Source: Pseudomonadota bacterium (GTDB lineage: Bacteria; Pseudomonadota; Alphaproteobacteria; Azospirillales; Azospirillaceae). Taken from it: DNA of 64,000 nucleotides. The number at the start of each line of letters is the position of its first letter. Positions within the stretch are counted from its first letter, which is position 1. A program made the position numbers and the translations under genes. Positions 34,684 to 43,028 of this stretch are shown here, in pieces. The notes under the pieces are model-generated. The model did not search any database and was not told the DNA's origin. It saw only the letters and a list, made by a program, of their open reading frames with translations. Location: positions 1 to 64,000 of the forward strand of contig JAFAFA010000146.1 of assembly GCA_023423695.1 (NCBI GenBank). The letters run 5' to 3'.

Positions 34684-35244
34684 ATGGCTCTTGGCAGCAA
34701 CGACAACCCCGCCCTGGTGATTTCCTACGACGACCTTACCCCGTATACGGACTCCAAGGGCGCCGTGCTGGCTCTCCTTCCGGAGGCCATCCCCCTCCGC
34801 GAACGCCTCACCACGCGGATGATCGACCGCATCGAAACGGTTCTTGGTGCTGCGCAGAAAGCCGGGGCCACCTGGGGCGACGGCGACGCTTCCAAGGGTG
34901 TGACGGTCCTGGAGGCGTTCAACGGCTTCGCCGACCTCCACGATCTGGCTGACGACGACCTCCGTGAAATTGCTTGGCGTGTGTTCTCCGCCAGCGCGGA
35001 CGGGCTTGCGGTCGAAGAACTCCGCTTCGAGTTCGTGTGCGATATCGATGACGGTTACATGATGATCACCGTGTGGTTCGCTGACGATCTTGACTTGTCG
35101 TTCGGCGACTGTGAGGCGCTGGACTACGAGCCTCCGTCCGGCACGATCCACCTGCCTCACATCTCCGTCTACGACGGCAAGGACGAGACCACATACGTCT
35201 ACGACGAGGACGAGACCTCCCTGGTCCTGGTCAAAGCGGATTGA
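34684..35244 (+). CDS. hypothetical protein of a local paralogous family (A3)
   Basis: A 186-residue acidic protein. LREIAWRVFSASADGLAVEELRFEFV marks it as a paralogue of the genes at 32936 and 33727. The C-terminal third is rich in Asp/Glu and aromatic residues (YVYDEDETSLVLV). It is preceded by the duplicated leader and followed within five bases by the next gene. Confidence 0.65.
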   Translation: MALGSNDNPALVISYDDLTPYTDSKGAVLALLPEAIPLRERLTTRMIDRIETVLGAAQKAGATWGDGDASKGVTVLEAFNGFADLHDLADDDLREIAWRVFSASADGLAVEELRFEFVCDIDDGYMMITVWFADDLDLSFGDCEALDYEPPSGTIHLPHISVYDGKDETTYVYDEDETSLVLVKAD

Positions 35245-35249
35245 GCGCC

Positions 35250-35711
35250 ATGGCCAACCCGGAACAATTCGCTGCCATGCACGGCCTGCGCCGCCTCATT
35301 CACGCGGCCCGGGCCGCCGGTCTCCTCTGCCGCGCCGAGGGCGCCAGCCCCGTCGAAGCCTTCGCGGCCTTCCTGGAAGCCGAGGGGCTGGATGCGGCGC
35401 CCGCCACCCGCCTCGCCTACGACAGCGGCGTCCGCTGCGTCCGGCGCGCCGCTGAATGCGGCCCCGAGGCCCACGCCTGCGCGGTCCTCGGCGACGCCTA
35501 CGCCGTCGGCCAGGCCATCGCCCGCCGCGGCGGCGACAAGCCCGCACAGGACATCGCCCTCGGCCTGCGCGCGCTCGACTTGCCGTCCGACAACTGGAGC
35601 GCCTCGGCCAGCCTCGCCGTCCTCGCCGGACTCGGGGACCGTCCGGATCTGCTGGCGCAGGCCGCCCGGTCGCTTCCCGCCGACACCACCACCGATCCCA
35701 ACGCAGCCTGA
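35250..35711 (+). CDS. hypothetical helical protein (B family, full-length copy)
   Basis: A 153-residue protein with an Ala-rich helical composition, starting at the ATG at 35250. The N-terminal 37 residues are duplicated at 34421. It includes a Cys-containing segment (YDSGVRCVRRAAECGPEAHACAVL). It may be a small regulatory or scaffold protein; nothing shows which. Confidence 0.6.
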   Translation: MANPEQFAAMHGLRRLIHAARAAGLLCRAEGASPVEAFAAFLEAEGLDAAPATRLAYDSGVRCVRRAAECGPEAHACAVLGDAYAVGQAIARRGGDKPAQDIALGLRALDLPSDNWSASASLAVLAGLGDRPDLLAQAARSLPADTTTDPNAA

Positions 35712-35721
35712 AGGAGTCGAG

Positions 35722-36513
35722 ATGGCCTTCCCCCACCACGAAATCCCGCTCTTCGAGAGCGCGCATCTCGACGGCGTCATGGCCAACTTGCTTCCGCCCC
35801 CTCGCATCAGCGGAACCACCGGCCCCTTGTTCCGGGAGTCCAGCCGCCGCGAACCGATGCTCGCGACGCCGAATCCTGTCCCCAAACGCCTCGCCGTCGC
35901 GGTCGATGTCGCCGCGACAGTCCACGAGGCCATGCATGTCCTCCCGTGGTACGACGGTCGCCTGGACGTCTGCATCCTCATCAGTCACGCCGTCGCCTGC
36001 TTCCTCCGCCGGGTCGGCTTCGAGGCCGAGATCGTCCTTGGTGTCCTGAACGTTGTCGGTTGGCACCGTTGCAATGGCGACTGGAAACCGGTGAAGCACC
36101 TCACGCTCGGCGAGCCGACTCCGAAGAAGATCGGCCTCCATGTCTTCGTGCGCGTCCGCCACGATGGGCGGTCCTACATCCTCGACGCCTCCCTGGCCCA
36201 GGCTGAACGCCCAGAGTGGCGGGGGACGCCCCATGCGGTCCTCGCCGAAATCGCCCCCGAGGAGGTCTACGGGTTCGACCATCTGGACCGGCACTTGGCC
36301 GCCGGTGCCGAGCCTCTTGTCGGGTTCCGCATCTTCCTTCCTGACCGCCCCGACTCCTACTCCCGGTTCGCCTGGTACGAGCGCGTCCGCAAACACGGCC
36401 GCGCGCTGAAGGCGGTGTCCACGGCACCGGACGCCCGGTTGTCCCGCTGGAAGCCGGTCGCGGCCCGCCTCGTGGAGACGTGGAAGGCCCACATGGGCGC
36501 CGCATCCGCCTGA
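35722..36513 (+). CDS. probable transglutaminase-like cysteine protein
   Basis: A 263-residue protein with AAGGAG before the ATG. The middle resembles the transglutaminase-like/McjB C-terminal fold: a Cys in SHAVACFLRRVGF, then EIVLGVLNVVGWH, then a His in LHVFVRV and an Asp in YILDASL, in the Cys-His-Asp order of that superfamily. In McjB the fold cleaves a lasso-peptide leader; in other members it modifies peptides. No precursor peptide is evident nearby, so the role is open. Confidence 0.55.
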   Translation: MAFPHHEIPLFESAHLDGVMANLLPPPRISGTTGPLFRESSRREPMLATPNPVPKRLAVAVDVAATVHEAMHVLPWYDGRLDVCILISHAVACFLRRVGFEAEIVLGVLNVVGWHRCNGDWKPVKHLTLGEPTPKKIGLHVFVRVRHDGRSYILDASLAQAERPEWRGTPHAVLAEIAPEEVYGFDHLDRHLAAGAEPLVGFRIFLPDRPDSYSRFAWYERVRKHGRALKAVSTAPDARLSRWKPVAARLVETWKAHMGAASA

Positions 36514-36568
36514 TCCTGGCGCTCCCACGGGATCCCCACAGCCCCCCCCGACAAGGAGAGAATGGCAT

Positions 36569-36832
36569 ATGCCAACGCCGCCCGACCACGCGCCCTACGT
36601 CCGCGTCCACACCATGCTGTCCGAGGCGTTGGAGCTCGGCCACTGCGTCGCCGACCTGCTGCCCCTCGTCGACCTGCGCGACGCCGCATGGCACCGGTGG
36701 ATCACGTCCCGCCACCTGGTCGACCGCCCGTAGACCGCCGCCCTCCACGACGCCTACCAAGCCGGACTCGACCGCTTCGAGGAGATCGTCGTCCGATTCT
36801 CGCCCACCGCCAACACCTCCGCCGGAGACTGA
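36569..36832 (+). pseudogene. small gene with in-frame TAG
   Basis: An 87-codon frame with AAGGAGAG upstream, interrupted once by TAG at 36731-36733 (after LVDRP). Both sides look like coding sequence of the local GC-rich type, with helices on each side (LGHCVADLLPLVDLRDAAW; ALHDAYQAGLDRFEEI). It is either freshly broken or read through at low level. The next gene starts five bases after its TGA. Confidence 0.5.
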
Positions 36833-36837
36833 GCGCC

Positions 36838-37062
36838 ATGAACATCGTCACCCACCCGGCCATGGCCTCCCTCGCCCGCGAAGCCTGGAGCCTGGGTCGC
36901 CACTGCGCCCATCTCGACGAGGCCGGGCGCGCCCACGCCCTGGCGCGCCTCCTGATCGGGCGCCGCGTGACCAGCCGCGGCCCGCTGTGGGAGCTCGCTG
37001 CCGACAGCTTCATCATGGGCCTCCACCAGGCGCGAGAGGCCATCGTCGACGACGCGGCCTGA
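36838..37062 (+). CDS. small hypothetical protein
   Basis: A 74-residue helical protein (SLAREAWSLGRHCAHLDEAGRA) starting shortly after the preceding interrupted frame, with GAGCGCC before the ATG as in two other genes of this cluster. Function unknown. Confidence 0.55.
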   Translation: MNIVTHPAMASLAREAWSLGRHCAHLDEAGRAHALARLLIGRRVTSRGPLWELAADSFIMGLHQAREAIVDDAA

Positions 37063-37175
37063 CGCCGGACGCTGAGACGGCTCCGAGGCGATGCCTGGAG
37101 CCGTCTTGTCCTTGCGCTCGAAGCGGTCCCGTCCTTCCTACGGACGGACGGCTCACGCCTTGCGGCGACGTGGCC

Positions 37176-37802
37176 TTACGACCGGCTCCGTCGTCCCGGA
37201 CCCGGCACCTCGCCCCATACGCGCTCGCGGAACACGTCCAGGTGGCAGAAGCTCCCTGCGTAGAACCCGCGCCCCAGCTTCCGGTCCTCGGCGACCGCGC
37301 AGACCGCCCGGGCCATGAAGACCCACGCCATCTCGTCGCAAGCCAGATCTGCTGCTTTGCCCTCACAATGCTGGCTCTCGTGCGCCCCGCCCACGGCCCT
37401 GTTGGTCTTCGCCGTCCGGAACCCCGAGATCAGGCGCAGTGAGCGCCCGCCGATCCTCTGCTGCACGTCGGCGATGGCGCGGATCAATTGCGGGTCCATG
37501 TCGTGCGCAACGTCTTGCCTCCAGTCCCGGAAGAACCGGGCGATCTCCTTCACGGCATCCGGCGCCTCCAAGTCGGCCACCGGCACCGACAGGCTCTCGC
37601 CGGTGTGGCCGCATGTCATCGCCAGCGTCGGCGTCGGCTGGACGATCGCCGGTGCCTGCACCGCCGCCTCGACCGACGGGACCAGCGGCTTGCGCCCCGG
37701 CACGACCGCCAGCGCCGGTCCGGCGGCGCACACGATCCCCACCCCGAATAGGCCGGACATGAACAACCGGCGGCGAAGCACCGTCCTCTCGTCGCAAATC
37801 AT
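37176..37802 (-). CDS. secreted M15-type peptidoglycan peptidase (DUF882/YcbK-like)
   Basis: A 208-residue protein with RRR before a hydrophobic stretch (probable Tat or Sec export, cut near GPALA). The C-terminal half carries the M15/DUF882 pattern: LRLISGFRTAKTNRAV, then GAHESQHCEGKAADL with zinc His and Asp, and later SFCHLDV with the third zinc ligand. Members cleave D,D- or L,D-peptide bonds in peptidoglycan. GGGGAGGTGATC favours the ATG at 37802. Confidence 0.75.
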   Translation of the reverse strand: MICDERTVLRRRLFMSGLFGVGIVCAAGPALAVVPGRKPLVPSVEAAVQAPAIVQPTPTLAMTCGHTGESLSVPVADLEAPDAVKEIARFFRDWRQDVAHDMDPQLIRAIADVQQRIGGRSLRLISGFRTAKTNRAVGGAHESQHCEGKAADLACDEMAWVFMARAVCAVAEDRKLGRGFYAGSFCHLDVFRERVWGEVPGPGRRSRS

Positions 37803-37922
37803 GGTGATCACCTCCCCACTAAGGGGCAGGTGTCCGGCCTAGGCGTGTGACTCAACCACCTTCAAGGCACAAAAAAACGCTTGCAACGACAGACCTTTGC
37901 AAGATAGGCGCGTAGTCGTCGG

Positions 37923-38245
37923 AGACGGTAGGTTTGCAGTGCGGGAATCCTTGCCTGCGCGTGCGCGGCGCCAGCACGGTTGCCGGAACGGTAGGTTTCC
38001 GGCGCGGAGCCGTTGGAGACAGTAGGTTTCCAGTGCGGGACGACTGTCTGGCCCGCACCGGAAACCTACCGCTGTGCCGGGATAACGCTGGGCCGCCTTG
38101 CTTCGGGCGGGGCGCCATCTCTATCCGCACCGCCGACCTACCGGGTCACCGCGTCCAGCATCCCCCATCGGAAACGGGACGGTAGGTCTGCGGTGCGTGG
38201 AAGCTGTATGGCCCGCACCAGATACCTACCGTCCCGTTTCCGATG
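37923..38245. repeat. array of inverted and direct GGTAGGTTTCCGGTGCGGG-like repeats
   Basis: At least seven copies of a ~20-bp motif (consensus ACGGTAGGTTTCCGGTGCGGG). Three are direct (about 37926, 37988, 38018), two are on the other strand (about 38052-38072, 38122-38142) and one final inverted pair lies at 38176 and 38212-38235. Two pairs form palindromes with the same geometry: 38018-38073 and 38166-38245. The second is extended to a perfect 21-bp inverted repeat (38166-38186 and 38225-38245). This looks like a binding array for a replication or partition protein. Confidence 0.75.
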
Positions 38246-38454
38246 GTCATGTGCTTGCCGAAGTGGTGCATCGACAATCTCATAAGACGCGAAGGGAGCG
38301 GCCAGTTGGCCACTTTGCGACCGAAGCCGCACCGCCAAACACCGTCGGCGTCGTCAGTAGGGACATGCTCGGCGACCTGTCGCCCATCGAGCGTGTCTAG
38401 GACGAGCAGACTGGCCTGCTGGCCAAGCCCGGGGTCACCTCCGCCCGCGTCCAC
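38146..38454 (-). CDS. possible small gene next to the repeat array
   Basis: A minus-strand frame from a GTG at 38454. Its first 55 codons look protein-like (LLVLDTLDGRQVAEHVPTDDADGVWRCGFG). The rest overlaps the repeat array and is not convincing. It may be the start of a gene that ends near 38270 or has been truncated by rearrangement. Confidence 0.3.
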   Translation of the reverse strand: MDAGGGDPGLGQQASLLVLDTLDGRQVAEHVPTDDADGVWRCGFGRKVANWPLPSRLMRLSMHHFGKHMTIGNGTVGIWCGPYSFHAPQTYRPVSDGGCWTR

Positions 38455-38499
38455 GAGTGCGTCGAGGCGCCGTTGCGCCCAGCTCGTCGAGCTTTCAAT

Positions 38500-39846
38500 T
38501 CAATGGATACCTCCGACAGCGAGTGCTACCCTCCCGCGCGCTTCATGTTCTCGGAGAAGTCGATGTCGTTCACTAGGTTCGCTGGTGGTTTCGCAGCGAT
38601 TACCCTGTGTTGGTTCCTGTCGGCTTCGCCTGTTGTCGCAGCGGGACAATCGAACCAGAAGGCCCAGGCGCAGGAACTCCGGGCGATGGAGGCGTTTTCG
38701 ACCGGCAAGCCATTGACCGCTGAGGACCGGCGCGTGCTGGCGCGCTCCTGGCTGGCGTCCATCCGCAAGCTCAACAACGCCGTCCCCACCCTTTCCCCGA
38801 GCGAGTCCGCCTGGCTCAAGCGCGAGATCGGGGACGAGATCGCCCGCAACGGCGGCCGCTTCACCGAGCGGTCGTTGGCGGCCCTGGACAGCGCCGAGAA
38901 CCAGACCGCGCTGGCCGGGCGGTTCGTGGCTGACGCCACCGCCCACCTCGACCGCCTCTCCGTCGGGGGTCTTCCGGAGCGGGAGGAGGCTCTGCTGTGG
39001 GCCGCTCTGGCTTCGACCTTCCTGGACCGCGCGGCCCAGGAGGCTGTCGAAGGACTGGTCAAGCGCGGGCGTGTCCCGGCCAGCGCCCGCCCCATGCCCG
39101 CGCCATACGTCGAGAACGTCGCAATGTGGGGCAAGGGCATCCTCGACCAGATGGTCATCCCCCACCTGCAAGGACGCTGATCCAGCCTCAACGCCGTTTC
39201 GGGCCTCATCCTGAAGGCGGGCGGCCTCGACGGCGCGGCGCCGGGCCTCCTCGCGCTCCCGCTCCGCCGCCCTCTCGCGGACGTGGCGCTCGCGAGCGGC
39301 GGCGTCCAGGCGCTGGCGCATCCGCGCCGTCTCCACCTTCAGAGCCATCGTCCTCACCTTCGCGGCGGCATCCCGGCGTTCGGCGATCTCCTCCTTGATG
39401 GCCTCGACGAAGTCCGGTGGCTCCGGCAGGCGTCGATAACGGAAGCGCGCCCACAGGCGCTGGCAGGCCAGCCCCAGCAGGTCCGCCGGGATCTCCTCGG
39501 CTACGGCGCGCGCATCCATCACAAGCATCGCCGGGGCGGGAAGTTCGAACCCTCGCCGCTCGGCGAAGGCCGCGAGGAAGGCCACGACCCCGGAGGGGTC
39601 CGCGGGTACCCCCAACGCCTCCAGTTCCCGACGGGCGGCATCCACGCGCTCCGCCAGCGCCAGGAACATCTCCGGCCTGTGGGCGACATCAAGGTCAGCC
39701 AGCGAGCAGAGCGAGGGCAGCAAGTGCCTTGTCCCGGTTGGCAACGCGGGCGGCATGCAGGTCGTCAGCAGGGCCGGAAGCCCGGCGCTGTTGTTCGCGT
39801 TGGCCGGAGCGGGTGCGGGAACGGCGGTCGTCGTGGTCGTGAGCAT
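38500..39846 (-). CDS. hypothetical protein; C-terminal half overlaps a convergent gene
   Basis: The first ~220 codons (39846 to about 39185) look genuine: LADLDVAHRPEMFLALAERV, LLGLACQRLWARFRYRRL, then a coiled coil of Arg/Glu/Ala (REREEARRRAVEAARLQ). Beyond 39183 the frame simply lacks a stop and mirrors the plus-strand gene, so the real end may have been lost. The start lies 150 bp inside the preceding gene. A later start (39756) is possible. It follows the winged-helix gene. Confidence 0.5.
   Translation of the reverse strand: MLTTTTTAVPAPAPANANNSAGLPALLTTCMPPALPTGTRHLLPSLCSLADLDVAHRPEMFLALAERVDAARRELEALGVPADPSGVVAFLAAFAERRGFELPAPAMLVMDARAVAEEIPADLLGLACQRLWARFRYRRLPEPPDFVEAIKEEIAERRDAAAKVRTMALKVETARMRQRLDAAARERHVRERAAEREREEARRRAVEAARLQDEARNGVEAGSASLQVGDDHLVEDALAPHCDVLDVWRGHGAGAGRDTPALDQSFDSLLGRAVQEGRSQSGPQQSLLPLRKTPDGEAVEVGGGVSHEPPGQRGLVLGAVQGRQRPLGEAAAVAGDLVPDLALEPGGLARGKGGDGVVELADGRQPGARQHAPVLSGQWLAGRKRLHRPEFLRLGLLVRLSRCDNRRSRQEPTQGNRCETTSEPSERHRLLREHEARGRVALAVGGIH
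38563..39180 (+). CDS. secreted hypothetical protein
   Basis: A 205-residue protein with GGAGAAG before the ATG and a Sec signal peptide (AITLCWFL, cut near VVAAG). The mature part is helical (RRVLARSWLASIRKLNNAV; TFLDRAAQEAVEGLV). No family is recognised. It faces the minus-strand gene at 39846, whose frame runs on across it without a stop. Confidence 0.6.
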   Translation: MSFTRFAGGFAAITLCWFLSASPVVAAGQSNQKAQAQELRAMEAFSTGKPLTAEDRRVLARSWLASIRKLNNAVPTLSPSESAWLKREIGDEIARNGGRFTERSLAALDSAENQTALAGRFVADATAHLDRLSVGGLPEREEALLWAALASTFLDRAAQEAVEGLVKRGRVPASARPMPAPYVENVAMWGKGILDQMVIPHLQGR

Positions 39847-40546
39847 GGCGGACGGCCCTCTCGGTCAGGGTCCAACGGCGGAAGACGGCGGAGGCTGCGG
39901 CGAGCGGCAGACGGCCGCCGTGGCGGGCGATCAGCTTCTCGCCGAGCAGCAGCAGGTCGGCGGGGGTCAGGTCGGGACGCTTGGCCGTGGCGAAGGCGAC
40001 GTCCTCCGCCGTCGGCACCCACCCGGTGCCGAGCATCCCGGCGTCGGCCTGCTGCTGCTGGGCCTGTTCCAGATTCCCGATCTCATCGCCCTCGCTCTCC
40101 GGCGCGTCTGCGCCAGCAAAGAGTGATTCCAGATTGTGGGATTGTTCCTGTTTGTGATTCCGGATCGAACAGGGGGTGTCGCCGGTGGAGTCACGCTCCG
40201 GGATGGCGCCGACGACCGCCAGGTCCATCAGCGGCAGCCGGTAGACGCACGAGGTCTCGCCGCCCTTGGCAAGGCGACGGCGGGCCTTCTCCACGGCCTT
40301 TTGGCCGCCCAGGTCGGCGTCGGACAGCGCCGCCAGCCGACGGTTCACCCACGGGCGTTCGCGCCCACACTCGCGGGCGAGTGTGGATTGGGATGGGTGC
40401 GCCGCGCCGCCTTCGTCGGCGTGGCTTGCGAGGATGGCGAGCAGACCGAGGTCCGCGGCGTCCATGCCTTGCGCCCGGGCGGCCTCGACCATGCCCAGCA
40501 AAGCTAGGGCACGACCGATCCGTCCACGCAGCCTCTTATCCTGCAT
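39695..40546 (-). CDS. winged-helix replication/regulatory protein
   Basis: A 283-residue protein with AAGGAGAAGG before the ATG. Residues 25-80 form a winged helix-turn-helix (LAILASHADEGGAAHPSQSTLA, then RPWVNRRLAAL) of the type often found in plasmid replication-associated proteins. A Gln-rich linker and a C-terminal helical part (DLTPADLLLLGEKLIARHGG) follow. It lies directly downstream of repA on the same strand and is probably co-transcribed. Confidence 0.6.
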   Translation of the reverse strand: MQDKRLRGRIGRALALLGMVEAARAQGMDAADLGLLAILASHADEGGAAHPSQSTLARECGRERPWVNRRLAALSDADLGGQKAVEKARRRLAKGGETSCVYRLPLMDLAVVGAIPERDSTGDTPCSIRNHKQEQSHNLESLFAGADAPESEGDEIGNLEQAQQQQADAGMLGTGWVPTAEDVAFATAKRPDLTPADLLLLGEKLIARHGGRLPLAAASAVFRRWTLTERAVRHAHDHDDRRSRTRSGQREQQRRASGPADDLHAARVANRDKALAALALLAG

Positions 40547-40767
40547 GTCCTTCTCCTTCAGCGGTATCGCCGACGGAAGGCAAAGCGAGGGCGTTCAAGG
40601 AAACATTCCCTGTTGATGCCCGGGTCGCTTTCTGGCAGGGTCTGTTTGTTCAGGACAGACCAAGTCAGTCGCTCCGGCGGCTGCGTCTCAGGCCCGGGTT
40701 CCAGCCCGGGCCTTCGGCGTTTCTACGGGTGCTACATCGCCAGCATCCTCATCTCTCCCTTACCGAT

Positions 40768-41766
40768 TCAGCGTGCCGATCCGTCCGGCAGGAGGACCTG
40801 CACGGAAGGACTGTCGCCCGGCAGGAGCCGAGAGGGACGCAGAACGACACCGTCCGGCCCCCAAGCGAAGTCCGCTGCCGGACAGGCGGCGCGGACCTCC
40901 TCGAGGGCCGGGGTGAGTATCTTCTTCCGCAGGGCGGGCAGATTTCCCATGTAGAGCTTCGGCGCGAACTGCCGATGCAGCGCGGACCACGGAAGCTCCA
41001 CGGTCCCGTCGAGGCCGGGCAGCGTGTAGGCCAGCCACAGGTAGATGTCGAGCGCCCAGGAAGAGCTTTTGAGCGCAGCGATCACCTCCTCGGCGAGTTC
41101 CACCTTGTTCGTCATCAGGTGGGCGTAGAACTGCTCGGACAGCGTGATCTGCTTGACCCAGGTGTACCGGCGAGCCTTCTTGCGGGTGCCCTTGTCGTCC
41201 GAGTCCGGATCGAACAGCGACAGTTGGCCGTCTTCCGGACCGTCCTGGAAGAGATCCAGGCCGTCGGCCAGCGCGGCGTCGCGCACGCTAGACCCGTTTC
41301 CGCCCCGCTTGTCGATCAGAGTGAAGTTCGTCCGCCCGATCCGGACCGCTTGTTCCTGGACCGCCGCGATGACTCCGCGCTCGCCGCCGTTCACGTTCTC
41401 GTAGCCGAGGCGACGGATGAACGAGGTCATATTGTCGCCCAGGCTCACCACGGGCGTCCTGTTGCGGATCGCCTGTGTCTGGAGGTGCATAAGGATGATG
41501 CGGGCCTTGGCGCCGTAGGGTAGCCCCGTGTAGACGGTGTTCCCGTCCGCATCGACGTCGATGGGCTTCGGCTGGAGGATCAGCTTGTAGCCGTCGCCGT
41601 CGACGACATGGTCGTCGCGAGCGTCCTTCGGCTTGGAGTGCGGCAGGGACACGACGCAGAATCCGGCGTGGAGCCACGCCCTACGGCTCCGCAGGGCCGG
41701 ATTCGCCTTCCCGGCGTCCAACTCCCACGTCCCCTGGGACGACACTAGGTCTCGTACCTCATCCAT
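40768..41766 (-). CDS. repA: plasmid replication initiator RepA (RepA_C family)
   Basis: A 332-residue protein of the plasmid RepA_C family: LPYGAKARIILMHLQTQAI, then MTSFIRRLGY, then ITLSEQFYAHL and SSWALDIYLWLAYTLPGL, then LPWSALHRQFAP. It initiates replication by binding iterons. The ATG at 41766 has GGAGGAGTGG upstream. The gene lies immediately next to a block of ten 16-bp iterons, and another iteron (40758-40773) overlaps its stop codon, which suggests autoregulation or handcuffing. This is the best evidence that the window is a plasmid. Confidence 0.9.
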   Translation of the reverse strand: MDEVRDLVSSQGTWELDAGKANPALRSRRAWLHAGFCVVSLPHSKPKDARDDHVVDGDGYKLILQPKPIDVDADGNTVYTGLPYGAKARIILMHLQTQAIRNRTPVVSLGDNMTSFIRRLGYENVNGGERGVIAAVQEQAVRIGRTNFTLIDKRGGNGSSVRDAALADGLDLFQDGPEDGQLSLFDPDSDDKGTRKKARRYTWVKQITLSEQFYAHLMTNKVELAEEVIAALKSSSWALDIYLWLAYTLPGLDGTVELPWSALHRQFAPKLYMGNLPALRKKILTPALEEVRAACPAADFAWGPDGVVLRPSRLLPGDSPSVQVLLPDGSAR

Positions 41767-41852
41767 GCCCACTCCTCCATATGACGGGGCCATGCTGTGC
41801 CCGATCAACGGGCGAGTGCAAGATGCGAGATCGGCCCGGGTCTTAGATTCTT

Positions 41853-42312
41853 CGCTGAATCGGTAAGGCTTCGCTGAATCGGTAAGGGAGCATTTTGCGG
41901 AGTCGAACGGGTGAGACTCCGTGGAGTCAGGCCGGTCCAGACCCGTTCGCGTGGCCTTACCGATTCAGCGAAGCGATGCCTGGCTATCCCTTACCGATTC
42001 AGCGTGATGGGATGGTCGGCGCCACCAGGCAGCGCGAATCGCATCGTCCGGGGGGCGACTCTGGCAAGCTCGATGGAGGAGCGCGCTGAATTGGTAAGAA
42101 CCCGATGTGGGTGTGTCGAGGGAACGCCGAATTGGTAATCGCAGGCGGCGAGCGAGCACGGGTGGGAGCGTCGATCATTTCGGTGCCCTTACCGATTCAG
42201 CGTGACGAAATGTCCTTCGCTGAATCGGTAAGGGCGCTGGCCTCCGACGCTGAATCGGTAAGGGCGACGAGGTGTTCGTCTGCCCCGGTTTCATCTCGCT
42301 GAATCGGTAAGG
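41853..42312. repeat. oriV: iteron array, probable origin oriV
   Basis: The 16-bp iteron CGCTGAATCGGTAAGG occurs ten times in 460 bp, in both orientations. Copies start at 41853, 41872, 41955 (inverted), 41989 (inverted), 42084 (variant), 42125 (variant), 42187 (inverted), 42218, 42248 and 42297. The first pair is spaced 19 bp; the rest are irregular. An eleventh lies at 40758. No gene is present in 41767-42503. The array is the expected RepA binding region. Confidence 0.9.
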
Positions 42313-42503
42313 AAGGTGCAGGAGGCAGGCGCACAACCTGAGCCCGGCGCAGTCGGGCATGGCTAGTCGCTGAGCGCCAGAAGGAGCTTCGGACGGTCAG
42401 CGTTGCTCCCTGCCGGGTTGCCGAGGAGACCGACATGTGAAGACCTGGAATCCGCCGCCACCCGGGCTATAGTCGGCGGCCCGACAAGCCGAGGAGGCCC
42501 GAC

Positions 42504-42935
42504 ATGTCCTTCGACCCCCGCTTCCCGCCGAAGAACCGGCGGTCTGAGAGCCTCGACGTCCTCGTCCTGGAGATCCGGCACGCCGACGGCACACTGACCA
42601 TGGATCCCAACGGCATGGCGAAGGCCGTGTTCACGGAGCCGGACAAGCTGCTCGACCTCAAGCCGCTGGACGGCGTCGCGAGCGTCCTCTCCGGGAGTCC
42701 GGCGGTCATCTTCCGCAGCATGGACCTGGAGATCTCGCTGGCCCCGGACGAGTGCCTCCGGCTGTGCGCCCACGCCCTGGAGCCGGACGAGTATTTCACT
42801 CTGCGGGACCGCTACGGCGAGTTCTACGAGATCCACGTGCCAGACTTTTTCGACGCAGAGACCGGGGAGGCCATGCAGCCACGCCCGGTCCCCGAGAGGG
42901 CGCAGCGGAAGCCTGGGGCGTCCGGGCGGGCGTGA
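42504..42935 (+). CDS. hypothetical protein
   Basis: A 143-residue protein with GAGGAGG upstream of the ATG, divergent from repA across the iterons. It is acidic with alternating beta and helix (LDVLVLEIRHADGTLTMD; EISLAPDECLRLCAHAL). No family is recognised. Its position makes it a candidate for copy control or for a stability gene, without direct support. Confidence 0.65.
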   Translation: MSFDPRFPPKNRRSESLDVLVLEIRHADGTLTMDPNGMAKAVFTEPDKLLDLKPLDGVASVLSGSPAVIFRSMDLEISLAPDECLRLCAHALEPDEYFTLRDRYGEFYEIHVPDFFDAETGEAMQPRPVPERAQRKPGASGRA

Positions 42936-43028
42936 CCACGCCCTCCAGCGCCTCCTCGGCCTCGGCCGCATTGCTCCGGGTAGAGGCCCGTCGGCGCCCC
43001 CTCGCTATGTGTAGCCTTCGGTTCGCCG

